This document shows, in pieces, positions 1-10,668 of a stretch of DNA of 64,000 nt (the first letter of the stretch is position 1; each line of letters begins with the position of its first letter). The DNA comes from Planctomycetota bacterium (GTDB lineage Bacteria > Planctomycetota > B15-G4 > SIAN01), in contig JAEUIC010000025.1 in the NCBI GenBank assembly GCA_016795285.1, forward strand, positions 307,588 through 371,587. The letters are read 5' to 3'. The position numbers and the translations under genes were made by a program. Below the pieces are notes generated by a model. It was not told the origin of the DNA and did no database searches. It saw only the letters and a list, made by a program, of their open reading frames with translations.

Positions 1-482
1 CCGCCTCCGGAAACGGCGCTCCAGTTCCCGTCCGCGCGATTGCGCCGCCCGCCGTGCACTCCGGCGTAGTCGCCACCGGCGACGTTCGACTCCCCGACGA
101 CGATGCCGCCGAAGCGCTTGTAGTTGTGTCGCCGACCGACCGCGACGTAATGCGAGCCGGTGCGGTCGTCGGACTCGATCTCGTTCCCGCGTTCCTGGTA
201 GCCGACGATCAAGTTGCCGAGCCCGTTCGACGAATCGGTGACGCCGATCCCGTTCACGATCTGCACGTTGGCGCCAGTGACGCGAATCGTCTTCAACTGG
301 CCTCCGAAGCCATCGTCGAGATACTCGATGCTCAGGTGACTCAGGATGTCGCGCTGCTCCGCCGTCAGGCACGCATGCCGCGGCAGGATCGACTGCGCAC
401 CGAGCGGTCCCGACGCCGCCCACGCCAATGCGACCACGATGACCAGCAGTTCCGCGACACGAGCGATTCGGCTGAGGAGCAT
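1..482 (-). CDS. Secreted 'VSGG' head-repeat protein, C-terminal part outside the window
   Basis: Reading the minus strand from the ATG at 482 gives an open frame of about 160 codons with no stop before the window edge, so the gene is partial at its 3' end. It opens with a signal peptide (MLLSRIARVAELLVIVVALA... to about residue 30, ending GAQS). A segment follows with ILSHLSIEYLDDG, then VQIVNGIGV, GNLIVGY and DDRTGSHYVAVG. The start of a repeat series then appears (GGIVVGESN, GGDYAGVHGG, GNWSAVSGG). Such [N/D]-x-A-S-G-x-(Y/W)-x-x-V-S-G-G series form the left-handed beta-roll of YadA-like adhesin heads. Proteins with this exact lead-in are common in planctomycete and myxobacterial genomes. 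The role is probably a surface or secreted structural protein. Function is inferred from the repeat type only. Confidence 0.8.
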   Translation of the reverse strand, partial: MLLSRIARVAELLVIVVALAWAASGPLGAQSILPRHACLTAEQRDILSHLSIEYLDDGFGGQLKTIRVTGANVQIVNGIGVTDSSNGLGNLIVGYQERGNEIESDDRTGSHYVAVGRRHNYKRFGGIVVGESNVAGGDYAGVHGGRRNRADGNWSAVSGG

Positions 483-749
483 CGATCGTTCCTTCGCAGG
501 GTTGGGCGACCGCAACGCAATGCGTGATCGCCCTTGAAGAAGTCATCTGGTGTCACTCACCAGAGGGCGGTGACGCTACCGCTGCCCGATCACGCGAAGC
601 GAGCGTTCGGATAACGCGTCGACGCAGATGCGACTCTCCATACCCGCTTGGTATCCCAGAGCTGCCGTAGCAAGCTCGCGCCTCGCCGAGCTCGCTTGCA
701 ATCGCGTCGCTTCCGTTCATCTGTGTACCCCTCGAAGGCCTCCACCCCC
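483..749. other. Intergenic region between divergent genes, with a 7-bp palindrome at 546-564
   Basis: This 267-base region has no convincing gene. It separates the minus-strand head-repeat gene from the plus-strand gene at 750 and should hold both promoters. The one clear structure is TCTGGTG-tcact-CACCAGA at 546-564, a perfect 7-bp inverted repeat with a 5-base centre. It lies 64 bases upstream of the minus-strand start, where an operator or hairpin could act. No clear -35/-10 pair was recognised. Confidence 0.4.
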
Positions 750-1178
750 ATGCCCTCCTCCCCCACCCCCTCCTCCTTCGACGACTTCGAGCAGCAGCAA
801 CGCTCGTTCGACCTGATCGATCGGCACCGCGCGGCGCTCGCGGTCGAGGCGGCGCGCATCGCGGCGGAGGCGCCCGACGTGGCGGCGGCGGGGCTTGCGG
901 GGTTGATCGTGACGCCCGAGGCGCCGGAGGCGGAGACGCTGCTGCAGGCGATCGGGTTGCCGGCGGAGGCGGCGCAGAGCGGCTTCCTCGGGATCGTGCC
1001 GCGCGAGCTCGCGGCGGCGATCTTGCGCGACGTGGCGGCGGAGGCGGTCGACGAGTTGGCGCGCCTCGAGGCGAAGGTGGCGGAGGGCCAGCGGCCGCTG
1101 GCGATCGTGCTGCTGGCGAAGGACGGGCTGCGACTCGGGCTCGCGAGCTACGACGGTGGAGAGGCGGCGAGCGGCTGA
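750..1178 (+). CDS. Hypothetical protein, Ala/Glu-rich and helical
   Basis: 142 residues if started at the ATG at 750 (MPSSPTPSSFDDFEQQQ). An upstream in-frame ATG at 648 would add 34 Arg/Ser-rich residues that look like non-coding sequence, so it was not used. The product has no signal peptide or membrane segment. It is mostly predicted helix with the acidic, alanine-rich composition of a small cytoplasmic protein. I recognise no family. It stands alone: the next gene starts 81 bases later, and the neighbour to the left is divergent. Third-position GC is high, as expected for a real gene here. Confidence 0.6.
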   Translation: MPSSPTPSSFDDFEQQQRSFDLIDRHRAALAVEAARIAAEAPDVAAAGLAGLIVTPEAPEAETLLQAIGLPAEAAQSGFLGIVPRELAAAILRDVAAEAVDELARLEAKVAEGQRPLAIVLLAKDGLRLGLASYDGGEAASG

Positions 1179-1259
1179 GCGGCGCGCGCTAGCGTGCCCC
1201 GTCGACCGCGCATCGCACCAAGCGGTTCGCCCCTCCTCGCCCTCCATCGGAGTCCCTCG

Positions 1260-1814
1260 ATGGCACGCCGCTCCGCCGCGCGCAAACCTGCCGCGCGCAC
1301 CACCGCTCGCAAACCCGCCGCGCGCACCACCGCCTCCACGCTGACGTCCGCCGCCTACGACGCGGCGCAGGAGCCGCCGCTCGCGGCGCTCTGCCGGAAG
1401 CTGCGCGCCGCGATCACGCGGGCGCTGCCGGCGGCGAAGGCGCTGGTGTGGCACGGCTCGCCGGTCTGGTTCGTCGGCGAGGTGCCGGTGGTCGGCTACT
1501 GCGTCGGCGCGAAGGGCGACGTGCAGCTCCTCTTCTGGAACGGCCAGGCGTTCGACGAGCCGGGCCTCGCGCCGCTCGGGAAGTTCCGCGCCGCGCAGGC
1601 GCGCTACCGCAGCGCGGCCGAGCTCGACGCCCCGACGCTCGCGCGCTGGCTCGCGAAGGCGGGCACGCAGCTCTGGGACCTCGACGAGCTGCGCGTGCGC
1701 CGCGAGCAGGCACAAGCGGCGAAGAAGGGCAGCGCGGCGAAGGGGAAGGCGGCGAAGGGGAAGGCGGCGAAGGGCAACTCAACGAAGGGCAAGACGGCGA
1801 AGCGCATGCGCTGA
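1260..1814 (+). CDS. DUF1801-like (YdhG-type) domain protein with Lys/Ala-rich tails
   Basis: 184 residues from the ATG at 1260. The core (about residues 30-145) has the pattern of DUF1801/YdhG-like proteins: helix LCRKLRAAITRALPAAK, then LVWHGSPVWFVGE, VVGYCVGAKGDVQLLFW and GLAPLGKFRAAQARY. Related small domains occur in frataxin-like and uncharacterised stress proteins. No reaction is known. The N-terminus (ARKPAARTTARKPAARTT) and C-terminus (repeated AAKGK units) are basic, low-complexity and histone-H1-like, suggesting nucleic-acid contact; that is inference. An upstream ATG at 1194 would add 22 atypical residues. The gene converges on dnaE2. Confidence 0.7.
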   Translation: MARRSAARKPAARTTARKPAARTTASTLTSAAYDAAQEPPLAALCRKLRAAITRALPAAKALVWHGSPVWFVGEVPVVGYCVGAKGDVQLLFWNGQAFDEPGLAPLGKFRAAQARYRSAAELDAPTLARWLAKAGTQLWDLDELRVRREQAQAAKKGSAAKGKAAKGKAAKGNSTKGKTAKRMR

Positions 1815-1932
1815 GCCGCGCCGCGCGCATCACTCGCCCCGCCACTCCTCGCCCCGCTCGCTCGAGAGGGATCAACTTCCGGTCACTCGCCTCTTCGCTC
1901 CATCTCCCTCCTCCCCTCTCCCTCCTCCCCCC

Positions 1933-5322
<3,390 letters not shown>

Positions 5323-5345
5323 CGAGGGGGAGCCGTCAACGGCGG

Positions 5346-6935
5346 TCAGTGGAAGGTGCCGTGGCAGTACCAGCGGCCGTCGCAGCGATCGCGGAAGAGC
5401 CAACGCCGTTCGCCGTCGGGCGCCTCGACCTCGTAGTAGTCGCGCTCGACGTCGCCGCCGTCCCACCAGCCGCCGGCGATCCGCTCCGGCCCGCGCACCA
5501 CGCGCAGCTCGCGCCCCTCGCTGCGCCCCTCGCCGCGCCCCTCGCAGCACGGCGCGCCGCGCGCGTCGCACTCGATGGCGCACGGCTGCGGCGGATCGAG
5601 CAGCGCCAGCGGCCGCGCCCCCGCCGCCGCCGCGACACCGCTCGCCGCGCGCGCACCGCCGCCGCTCGCAGCCGCGCCGTCGCTCGCGCCGAGCGCGCTC
5701 CAGCGGAACGCTCGCTCGGGGCGCGGATCGGCCAGCAGTTGCGCCGCCTGCACCCGCTCGCGACCGAGGCGCACCGCGAGGCGATCGGCCAGCGCCGCGC
5801 CGGCCCGCTCCGCCTCGCGATCGCGCTGGCCGGCGAAGAGCGGCCCCTGCTCGGCCGCGCACGCCACCGACTGCGTCACCCGCAACTGCACCGCATCGAT
5901 CCACCCCGGCAGCGCGGTCCGCTCGAGGCGATGGGCCAGCAGCAGCCGCAGCAGCGCCGCGTCGCGCGTCGGCGTCGCCGGCGCCAGCGGCAGCAGCGTC
6001 GGCGGGCCGCGCTGCGCCGGCACGAAGGAGAAGGTGGCGGCCGCCAGCGCGGCGCTGCGCCGCTCGAGTTCGCCGCACAGCGCCTCGAGCAGCGGCACGC
6101 AGGCGAAGAGCAACGCGTCGAGGTCGCGCACCGGCGCCGGCAGCTCGATCTCTTCTTCCAGGAGCTCGGGCGCGACGATGCGCACCAGCGGCTCCTCGAG
6201 TTCGCCCTGCAGCCGCTGCAGCTGCGCCACGAACTCGAGCGAGGTGCGCGTGGCGAGCCCGGCGCGCGGCAGCGCCAGCAGCTCGCCGAGCGTCGTCACG
6301 CCGAGCGCGCGGCAGGCGGTGGCGACCTCCGACGAGGGGGCGAGCGCCTGCCACGGCAGCGCGGCGAAGAGGGCGCGCGCCGCGGCCGGTTCGCGCGCAC
6401 CGTCGGGCGCGTGGCGCGGCGTGGCGTCGCCGGCGAGCTCGCCCGCGCGCGCCAGCGTGCGCGCCGCTTCGGGCGTGTCGGCCACCGCCAGCTGCGCCGC
6501 GTGGCCGGCGCGCGCGCACGCCGCCACCACCTGTTGCGCCAACGCCTCCTCGCCGCCGAAGTGGAACGCCGTGCGCCCCACCTCGAGCAGCAGCGCGGCG
6601 CGCCCGACGGCCATTCCTTCCTCGAGCCCGACGTCCTCGCGGCAGACGTCGGGCGTGAAGCGCAGCAGCGCCACCGCCAAGCGCGCGAGCGCTCGCTGAT
6701 CGGCGCCGCGATCGGCGCGCGCCACCTGCAGGCCGGCGCAGCAGGCGCGCGCCGCCGCCAGCGCCGCCCCTTCGCGCACGCCCGCCGCGCGCGCCGGCGC
6801 GGTGGCGGCGACGACCCGCTCGCGCGCGCCGTCACGCACCGACAGCGCGAACGCCGTCGTCGCGAGGGCCGGGCAGGCACGCAGTCGCCGCTCCAGCGCG
6901 AAGCGCGGCAGGCGCAGGCTCATCCAACGGATCAC
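5346..6935 (-). CDS. imuB: ImuB, catalytically inactive Y-family polymerase homologue
   Basis: 529 residues. ImuB is the adaptor of the ImuA-ImuB-DnaE2 mutasome, bridging DnaE2 to the sliding clamp. The N-terminus (MSLRLPRFALERRL) and the following palm/finger pattern match ImuB. The acidic catalytic residues of active DinB/UmuC polymerases are not evident, as is usual in this family. The GTG at 6935 was chosen because GGAG lies seven bases upstream in the transcript; an ATG four codons later is the alternative. The gene overlaps imuA by about 100 bases in another frame. The middle part contains Gly/Ala/Ser-rich linkers around residues 400-440. Confidence 0.9.
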   Translation of the reverse strand: MIRWMSLRLPRFALERRLRACPALATTAFALSVRDGARERVVAATAPARAAGVREGAALAAARACCAGLQVARADRGADQRALARLAVALLRFTPDVCREDVGLEEGMAVGRAALLLEVGRTAFHFGGEEALAQQVVAACARAGHAAQLAVADTPEAARTLARAGELAGDATPRHAPDGAREPAAARALFAALPWQALAPSSEVATACRALGVTTLGELLALPRAGLATRTSLEFVAQLQRLQGELEEPLVRIVAPELLEEEIELPAPVRDLDALLFACVPLLEALCGELERRSAALAAATFSFVPAQRGPPTLLPLAPATPTRDAALLRLLLAHRLERTALPGWIDAVQLRVTQSVACAAEQGPLFAGQRDREAERAGAALADRLAVRLGRERVQAAQLLADPRPERAFRWSALGASDGAAASGGGARAASGVAAAAGARPLALLDPPQPCAIECDARGAPCCEGRGEGRSEGRELRVVRGPERIAGGWWDGGDVERDYYEVEAPDGERRWLFRDRCDGRWYCHGTFH

Positions 6936-7797
6936 GCGACCACTCCAGCACGATCGGCGCGGCGCCGAGCGGCGCTCCGCCGCGACAACGCAACGGCGTC
7001 ACCTGCAGCCGCCGCCGCACGAGCCGCCCCGAGGCGGGCTCGGACGACGACCGCGCTGGCGGCGATGGCAGCGACGGCAGCGGCGCCACCAGCAGGCGCA
7101 CCGCCGCGGGCGACGGCTGGCGCGCGAACCCCTGCGGCCGCAGCACCACGCCGACCGCGCCGCCCGCCTCGGCCGCCAGCTGCAATCGCCGCAACGAGCG
7201 ATCGTCGAGCGCGTTCAGCCAAGTCACCACCAGATCGCAAGCGCCCGAGCGCAGCGCGAGGTCGATCGCCCACGCCTGCTCCTGCGCATCGCGCGGCCGC
7301 ACGAAGAGGCAGCGGGCCAGATCGAGCCCCGCTTGGTACAGCGCCGGCGGATAGGGCAGCCGGCTCGGATGGATCCACGCGACCAGCCGCGGCGGCCCGC
7401 CATCGCACGCGCCCGCCGCCAGCGACGTGAAGAGCGCCGGCAGCAGCGCTTCGAGCACGCCGCTCCCTTCGCTGGCGCAGAGCAGCTCGTGGAGCGCGCC
7501 GACCTGCCAGCCGCCGCCGAGCAGCTGATCGAGTTCGGGGAAGCCGGTCGGCAGCGCCGTCGCGCCGTTCGCACCGCCGTTCGCGGCGCCACTCACTCCG
7601 CAACTCGCTCCGCCACTCGCTCCGCCACTCGCTCCGCGAGCGCCGCGCCTGCCCCCCGCCGCGCCGGCGTGGTGCGACCGCTCGAGTTCGGCGAGCTGGC
7701 TGCGCAGCCGGCCGAGCTCGCAGCGGCGGTGGAGTTCCGCGCGCGCCCGCTCGGCGCGGCGGTGGTGCGGCGTGAACGAATCGTCGGCCGCTCTCAT
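6832..7797 (-). CDS. imuA: ImuA, RecA-like mutasome accessory protein
   Basis: 321 residues. The recognisable core begins at LPTGFPELDQLLGGGWQVGALHELL, the ImuA/SulA-related RecA-fold entry. WIHPSRLPYPPALYQAGLDLARCLFVRP and ACDLVVTWLNALDDRSLRRLQLAAE follow. ImuA works with ImuB and DnaE2 in SOS mutagenesis. The start codon at 7797 overlaps the lexA stop (ATGA). Between residues about 48 and 75 a Gly/Ala/Ser linker is encoded by a 12-bp tandem repeat. The C-terminal 100 residues run in a second frame over the start of imuB. A Walker A motif is not obvious, which is typical of the family. Confidence 0.9.
   Translation of the reverse strand: MRAADDSFTPHHRRAERARAELHRRCELGRLRSQLAELERSHHAGAAGGRRGARGASGGASGGASCGVSGAANGGANGATALPTGFPELDQLLGGGWQVGALHELLCASEGSGVLEALLPALFTSLAAGACDGGPPRLVAWIHPSRLPYPPALYQAGLDLARCLFVRPRDAQEQAWAIDLALRSGACDLVVTWLNALDDRSLRRLQLAAEAGGAVGVVLRPQGFARQPSPAAVRLLVAPLPSLPSPPARSSSEPASGRLVRRRLQVTPLRCRGGAPLGAAPIVLEWSRDPLDEPAPAALRAGAATACLPGPRDDGVRAVGA
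7591..7638 (-). repeat. Four tandem 12-bp repeats inside imuA
   Basis: Four consecutive 12-mers of the type ACTCGCTCCGCC (plus strand) at 7591, 7603, 7615 and 7627, two of them identical. They encode Gly-Gly-Ala-Ser-type linker residues in ImuA. The 12-bp unit preserves the reading frame, so copy number could vary without breaking the gene. Confidence 0.85.
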
Positions 7798-8579
7798 CGC
7801 CCCCTCCCGCGCAGTTGCGTGCGCACCAGCCCGACCACGCGCCCCTCGATCACCACCTGCGTGCGCACCGGATCGACGACGAACGGCTGCAGCCGCGCGT
7901 TGGCTGGCTCGAGCACGACGCGCTGCGCCGTCCCGCGCCCGCGCAGCCGGAAGCGCTTCACCGTCACCTCGTCGTCGAGCCGCACCACCGCGATCTCGCC
8001 GTCGGAAACGGTCGGCGTGCGCTGCACCGCGACGAGGTCGTCGGGCTCGATGCCCGCCTCCACCATCGAGTCGCCGCGCACGCGCAACAGGAAGTCGGCC
8101 GGCGCCCGGAAGAGCGCGCCGTCGAGCTCGACCTCGCGCTCGAGGTGTTGCTGCGCGAGGATCGGTTGCCCGGCCGCCACCTCGCCGATCACCGGCAGCC
8201 GCCGCACCCCGCCGCCCCGCGACGCGAGCGATGGCCGCGCCGCGAGCGACGCGAGCGGCGCCAACGAATCCAGCGGCGCCACTAAGCCCCGCGGCGCCTC
8301 CGCTTCGAGCAGCTTGAGCCCGCGCGAGCGGCCCGGCTCGATCGCCACCACCCCTTTGCGCACCAGCAGGCGCAGGTGCTGGGCGGCGGCGGTGGCCGAG
8401 GCGAAGCCGAGCCCCGTGGCGATCTCGGCGTGGGTCGGCGGGAAGCCGCGCTCCGCGACGAAACGGCGGATGAAGTCGACCACGCGGCGCTGGGCGGGGG
8501 TCGGGGGCCGGACCAGGGTCGGGGTCCGGACCGGGGTCGAGGGCCGGGCGGGAGTCGGTGGACGAGCGGGCGGACGCAT
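7794..8579 (-). CDS. lexA: LexA, SOS repressor and self-cleaving protease
   Basis: 261 residues. A winged-helix DNA-binding domain (about 27-90: LTPAQRRVVDFIRRF-like helix 1, then GFPPTHAEIATGLGF and a recognition helix) is followed by a long Ala/Ser-rich linker. The S24 peptidase domain shows the cleavage pair Ala136-Gly137 (GEVAAGQ), nucleophile Ser171 in GDSM and Lys208 in VTVKRF, so self-cleavage should work. It is longer than usual LexA (about 200 residues) because of the linker and a 27-residue Pro/Arg/Thr N-terminal extension made of RPPTPAR-like repeats. The start at 8579 has GGGGGA upstream, and an operator covers the promoter, so autoregulation is expected. Confidence 0.95.
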   Translation of the reverse strand: MRPPARPPTPARPSTPVRTPTLVRPPTPAQRRVVDFIRRFVAERGFPPTHAEIATGLGFASATAAAQHLRLLVRKGVVAIEPGRSRGLKLLEAEAPRGLVAPLDSLAPLASLAARPSLASRGGGVRRLPVIGEVAAGQPILAQQHLEREVELDGALFRAPADFLLRVRGDSMVEAGIEPDDLVAVQRTPTVSDGEIAVVRLDDEVTVKRFRLRGRGTAQRVVLEPANARLQPFVVDPVRTQVVIEGRVVGLVRTQLRGRGR

Positions 8580-8592
8580 GGTTCCCCCTACG

Positions 8593-8618
8593 GAATAGTG
8601 TTCATCCAGACAGTATTC
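8593..8618 (-). promoter_or_regulatory. LexA operator upstream of lexA-imuA-imuB-dnaE2
   Basis: A 26-bp palindrome of the form GAATAgTGT-N8-ACAgTATTC. Its inner 20 bases read TAGTGT-N8-ACAGTA, which differs from the E. coli-type SOS box (TACTGT-N8-ACAGTA) at one base. It lies 14-39 bases before the lexA start and covers the likely -10 element. The two GTTC/GAAC boxes seen in alphaproteobacterial or Gram-positive LexA sites are not the organising pattern here. Confidence 0.8.
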
Positions 8619-8637
8619 GGAGAACTCCGGAGCGCAA
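8610..8637 (-). promoter_or_regulatory. Probable sigma-70-type promoter of the SOS operon
   Basis: On the minus strand TTGCGC (8637-8632) is followed after 16 bases by TACTGT (8615-8610), which has the TA...T pattern of a -10 element. The LexA palindrome overlaps the -10 element and the start region, the expected arrangement for repression. Between the two boxes lies a short CGGAG-aa-CTCCG repeat. The assignment rests on sequence pattern only. Confidence 0.5.
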
Positions 8638-8801
8638 GGGGGCGCCGTTCCCCGGGCGCGAGGAGCAAGCCGCTCCTGCCGGCCGAAAAACAGTCCTCCG
8701 ACCGCTCAAGCGCCCCCCACGGGGCAGTCGATGGTCGGCCCCAAGAAGGAGCCAGTCGCCGCGGGCCACGCCGGCCGCCGCGCTCTCTCCGGAGGAATGA
8801 C

Positions 8802-9311
8802 GTGCTCGCGATGCCGCTCGTTCGTACCTGCCTGTTGGCTGCTGCTGCGTTCGTCGTGCCGGGCGGCAACACGCCCGTCGTCGGCGGCAACGCCACCGGC
8901 GCCGGCGACCGCATCGGGACCCGCGCGGGGAGCTCGCTGCTCTCCTCGTCGATCCTGTTCCGCGGCCAGCCGCTGCGCGCGCCGCCGGGCGTGCGCGTCC
9001 TCTCCTCCAACACGGTCCTGCTCGGCGGAGTCGCCGTCGAACTCCCGAGCGACGTCACCCTCGAGTTCAGCGAGAGCGGCGAAGCCGTCTTCGCGCTGGC
9101 CAAGGACGCGCCGCCGCGCGCGTGGGTGCTGACCGTCGGCAAGAAGAAGCTCGTCGCGAGCGCGAGTGCGCGCGCGATCGTCCCGCTGCCGGGCGTGGGT
9201 GAGCCTCGCATCGAGTGGAGCCGGTCGGCCTATCCGGTTCCTGCACCCCGGGATTCCCTGAACCGTGCCCGTGACCTGAAGGATCCCTTTGATGCCAGCC
9301 CTTACCGCTGA
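8802..9311 (+). CDS. Small exported protein opening the exopolysaccharide locus
   Basis: About 169 residues. A GGAGGA at 8791-8796 sits five bases before a GTG at 8802, which decides the start; an in-frame ATG at 8811 is the alternative but is 14 bases from the Shine-Dalgarno. The N-terminus (MPLVRTCLLAAAAFVVPGG) is a signal peptide. The rest contains repeated beta-like segments (VRVLSSNTVLLGGVAVELP, VTLEFSESGEAVFAL, RAWVLTVGKKKLV), as in small periplasmic beta-sandwich or FecR-like proteins, but I recognise no family. The end overlaps the next gene by 20 bases, so it is likely co-transcribed with the polysaccharide genes. Confidence 0.6.
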   Translation: MLAMPLVRTCLLAAAAFVVPGGNTPVVGGNATGAGDRIGTRAGSSLLSSSILFRGQPLRAPPGVRVLSSNTVLLGGVAVELPSDVTLEFSESGEAVFALAKDAPPRAWVLTVGKKKLVASASARAIVPLPGVGEPRIEWSRSAYPVPAPRDSLNRARDLKDPFDASPYR

Positions 9312-10575
9312 ACGCGCCTTCCTCCTCGTCCCCTTCCTCGCCGGCCTCGCGCCGGCGCAGGACGAGCCAGGAGGGAGCCAGGCGACCGGCAACGTCGTCC
9401 CCGCCGATGCGGCGGGCTGGCAGGCGTTGTCGCGCGACCTCTTCCTGTCGGGCGAGAGCAGCCTCGTCGACCCCGGTCGCATCGAGCCGCTGCCGCGCCA
9501 GATCTTCAAGCTCGGCCCGGTCGAGCTGCTGCCGAAGCTCGACGAGCAGCTGGTCTACGACGACAACATCTTCCTCACCGAGGATGACGAGGAGGAGGAC
9601 TTCATCCTCCGCACCGGACTCGGGCTGCTGGCCGACTACCGGTTCGGCTCGAACCAGCACCGCCTGAGCGCCGGCTACGACATGACGCGCAACTGGTTCA
9701 TCGGCGGCGATGCGCGCAACTTCGTCGAGCAGCTCGCCTCGGCGCAGCTCGAGCTGCGCTTCCGCCGGCTCGAGATCGCGGTGGGCGACCGCTTCGAGGA
9801 TCGCACCGATCCGATCCTGTCGGTCTTCACCGGCAAGATCGAGCGCACCATCAACACGGCGCACGGCCGGGTCGCGTGGCGCGAGGACGACTGGGCGCTC
9901 GAGCTGCGCGGGCAGCGCTCGACCACCGCCTTCGACGACTCCTCCTTCGAGGCGTTCGATCGCGACGAGGACCTCCTCGCGCTCGAGGCGTCGGCGAAGC
10001 AGAGCGAGGACGTGACCGCGTTCGTGCGCGTCGACGCCATGGGCCGCTCCTACGAGGAGCCGGGGCTGAACGACATGGACGGCATCGCCGGCTCGGTCGG
10101 CGTGCGCGCCAAGCGCGGCACCGAGCTCGACGGCATGGTGCGCGTCGGCGTGCGCGCCGAGAGCTTCGACGACGACGCCGCGACCGACTCCGACGACAGC
10201 GCGATCAACCCCGAGGTCGAGGCGCGCGCGCGCTGGTGGCTGATCCAGGCCGCTGCGCTCGAGGCGCGCGTCGAGCGGACCACCGAGTTCTCGCCGGTCT
10301 CGAACTACCAGGTCACGACGCGCGGCGAGCTCACCTGGATGCACCAGCTCGAGACGCGCCTCTCGGCGCGCGTCGGCGGCGGCATCGAGCACGTCGACCC
10401 GTCGAACACCGACGCCGCCTTCGTGCGCTACACGGCGGGCGCCGGCCTGCGCTACGCGCTCACCGACAACGCCGACGTCACGCTCGGCTGGCGCCTGCGG
10501 CTGCGCAACACGAAGGCCGCGACCGGCGACTACACCGGCAACCAGTTCACGCTCGGCTTCGCGCTGCGCCTCTGA
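9292..10575 (+). CDS. Outer-membrane beta-barrel protein of the polysaccharide locus
   Basis: 427 residues from the ATG at 9292, preceded by GAAGGA at 9278-9283. A signal peptide (to about residue 22, ending APAQ) leads to FKLGPVELLPKLDEQLVYDDNIFLTEDDEEEDFI. That pattern (PxLxxxxxYDDNIF) is typical of the outer-membrane beta-barrel (BBP2-like) proteins found in exopolysaccharide loci next to Wza/Wzc. Alternating amphipathic strands continue to the C-terminus, which ends NQFTLGFALRL, a typical C-terminal barrel strand closing on an apolar residue. It probably assists polysaccharide passage across the outer membrane. The role is inferred from context. Confidence 0.8.
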   Translation: MPALTAERAFLLVPFLAGLAPAQDEPGGSQATGNVVPADAAGWQALSRDLFLSGESSLVDPGRIEPLPRQIFKLGPVELLPKLDEQLVYDDNIFLTEDDEEEDFILRTGLGLLADYRFGSNQHRLSAGYDMTRNWFIGGDARNFVEQLASAQLELRFRRLEIAVGDRFEDRTDPILSVFTGKIERTINTAHGRVAWREDDWALELRGQRSTTAFDDSSFEAFDRDEDLLALEASAKQSEDVTAFVRVDAMGRSYEEPGLNDMDGIAGSVGVRAKRGTELDGMVRVGVRAESFDDDAATDSDDSAINPEVEARARWWLIQAAALEARVERTTEFSPVSNYQVTTRGELTWMHQLETRLSARVGGGIEHVDPSNTDAAFVRYTAGAGLRYALTDNADVTLGWRLRLRNTKAATGDYTGNQFTLGFALRL

Positions 10576-10612
10576 GAGGAGGCGCGCGCCTGCCGCGTCC
10601 GCGATCGCAACC

Positions 10613-10643
10613 CGGGACGGCCGCCTGAGAAACGGCCGTCCCG
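10613..10643 (+). terminator. Perfect 11-bp stem-loop between the barrel gene and the Wza-type gene
   Basis: CGGGACGGCCG at 10613-10623 pairs perfectly with CGGCCGTCCCG at 10633-10643 around a 9-base loop. No T-run follows on either strand. It may be a Rho-assisted or partial terminator, or an mRNA-stabilising stem that lowers expression of the downstream export genes relative to the barrel. Confidence 0.55.
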
Positions 10644-10668
10644 CGCACGAAGGAAGAGGAGAGGAGCC

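Noticed and set aside
648..749. N-terminal extension of the gene at 750 to the ATG at 648
   Set aside because: The added residues are Arg/Ser-rich and composition changes sharply at the ATG at 750.
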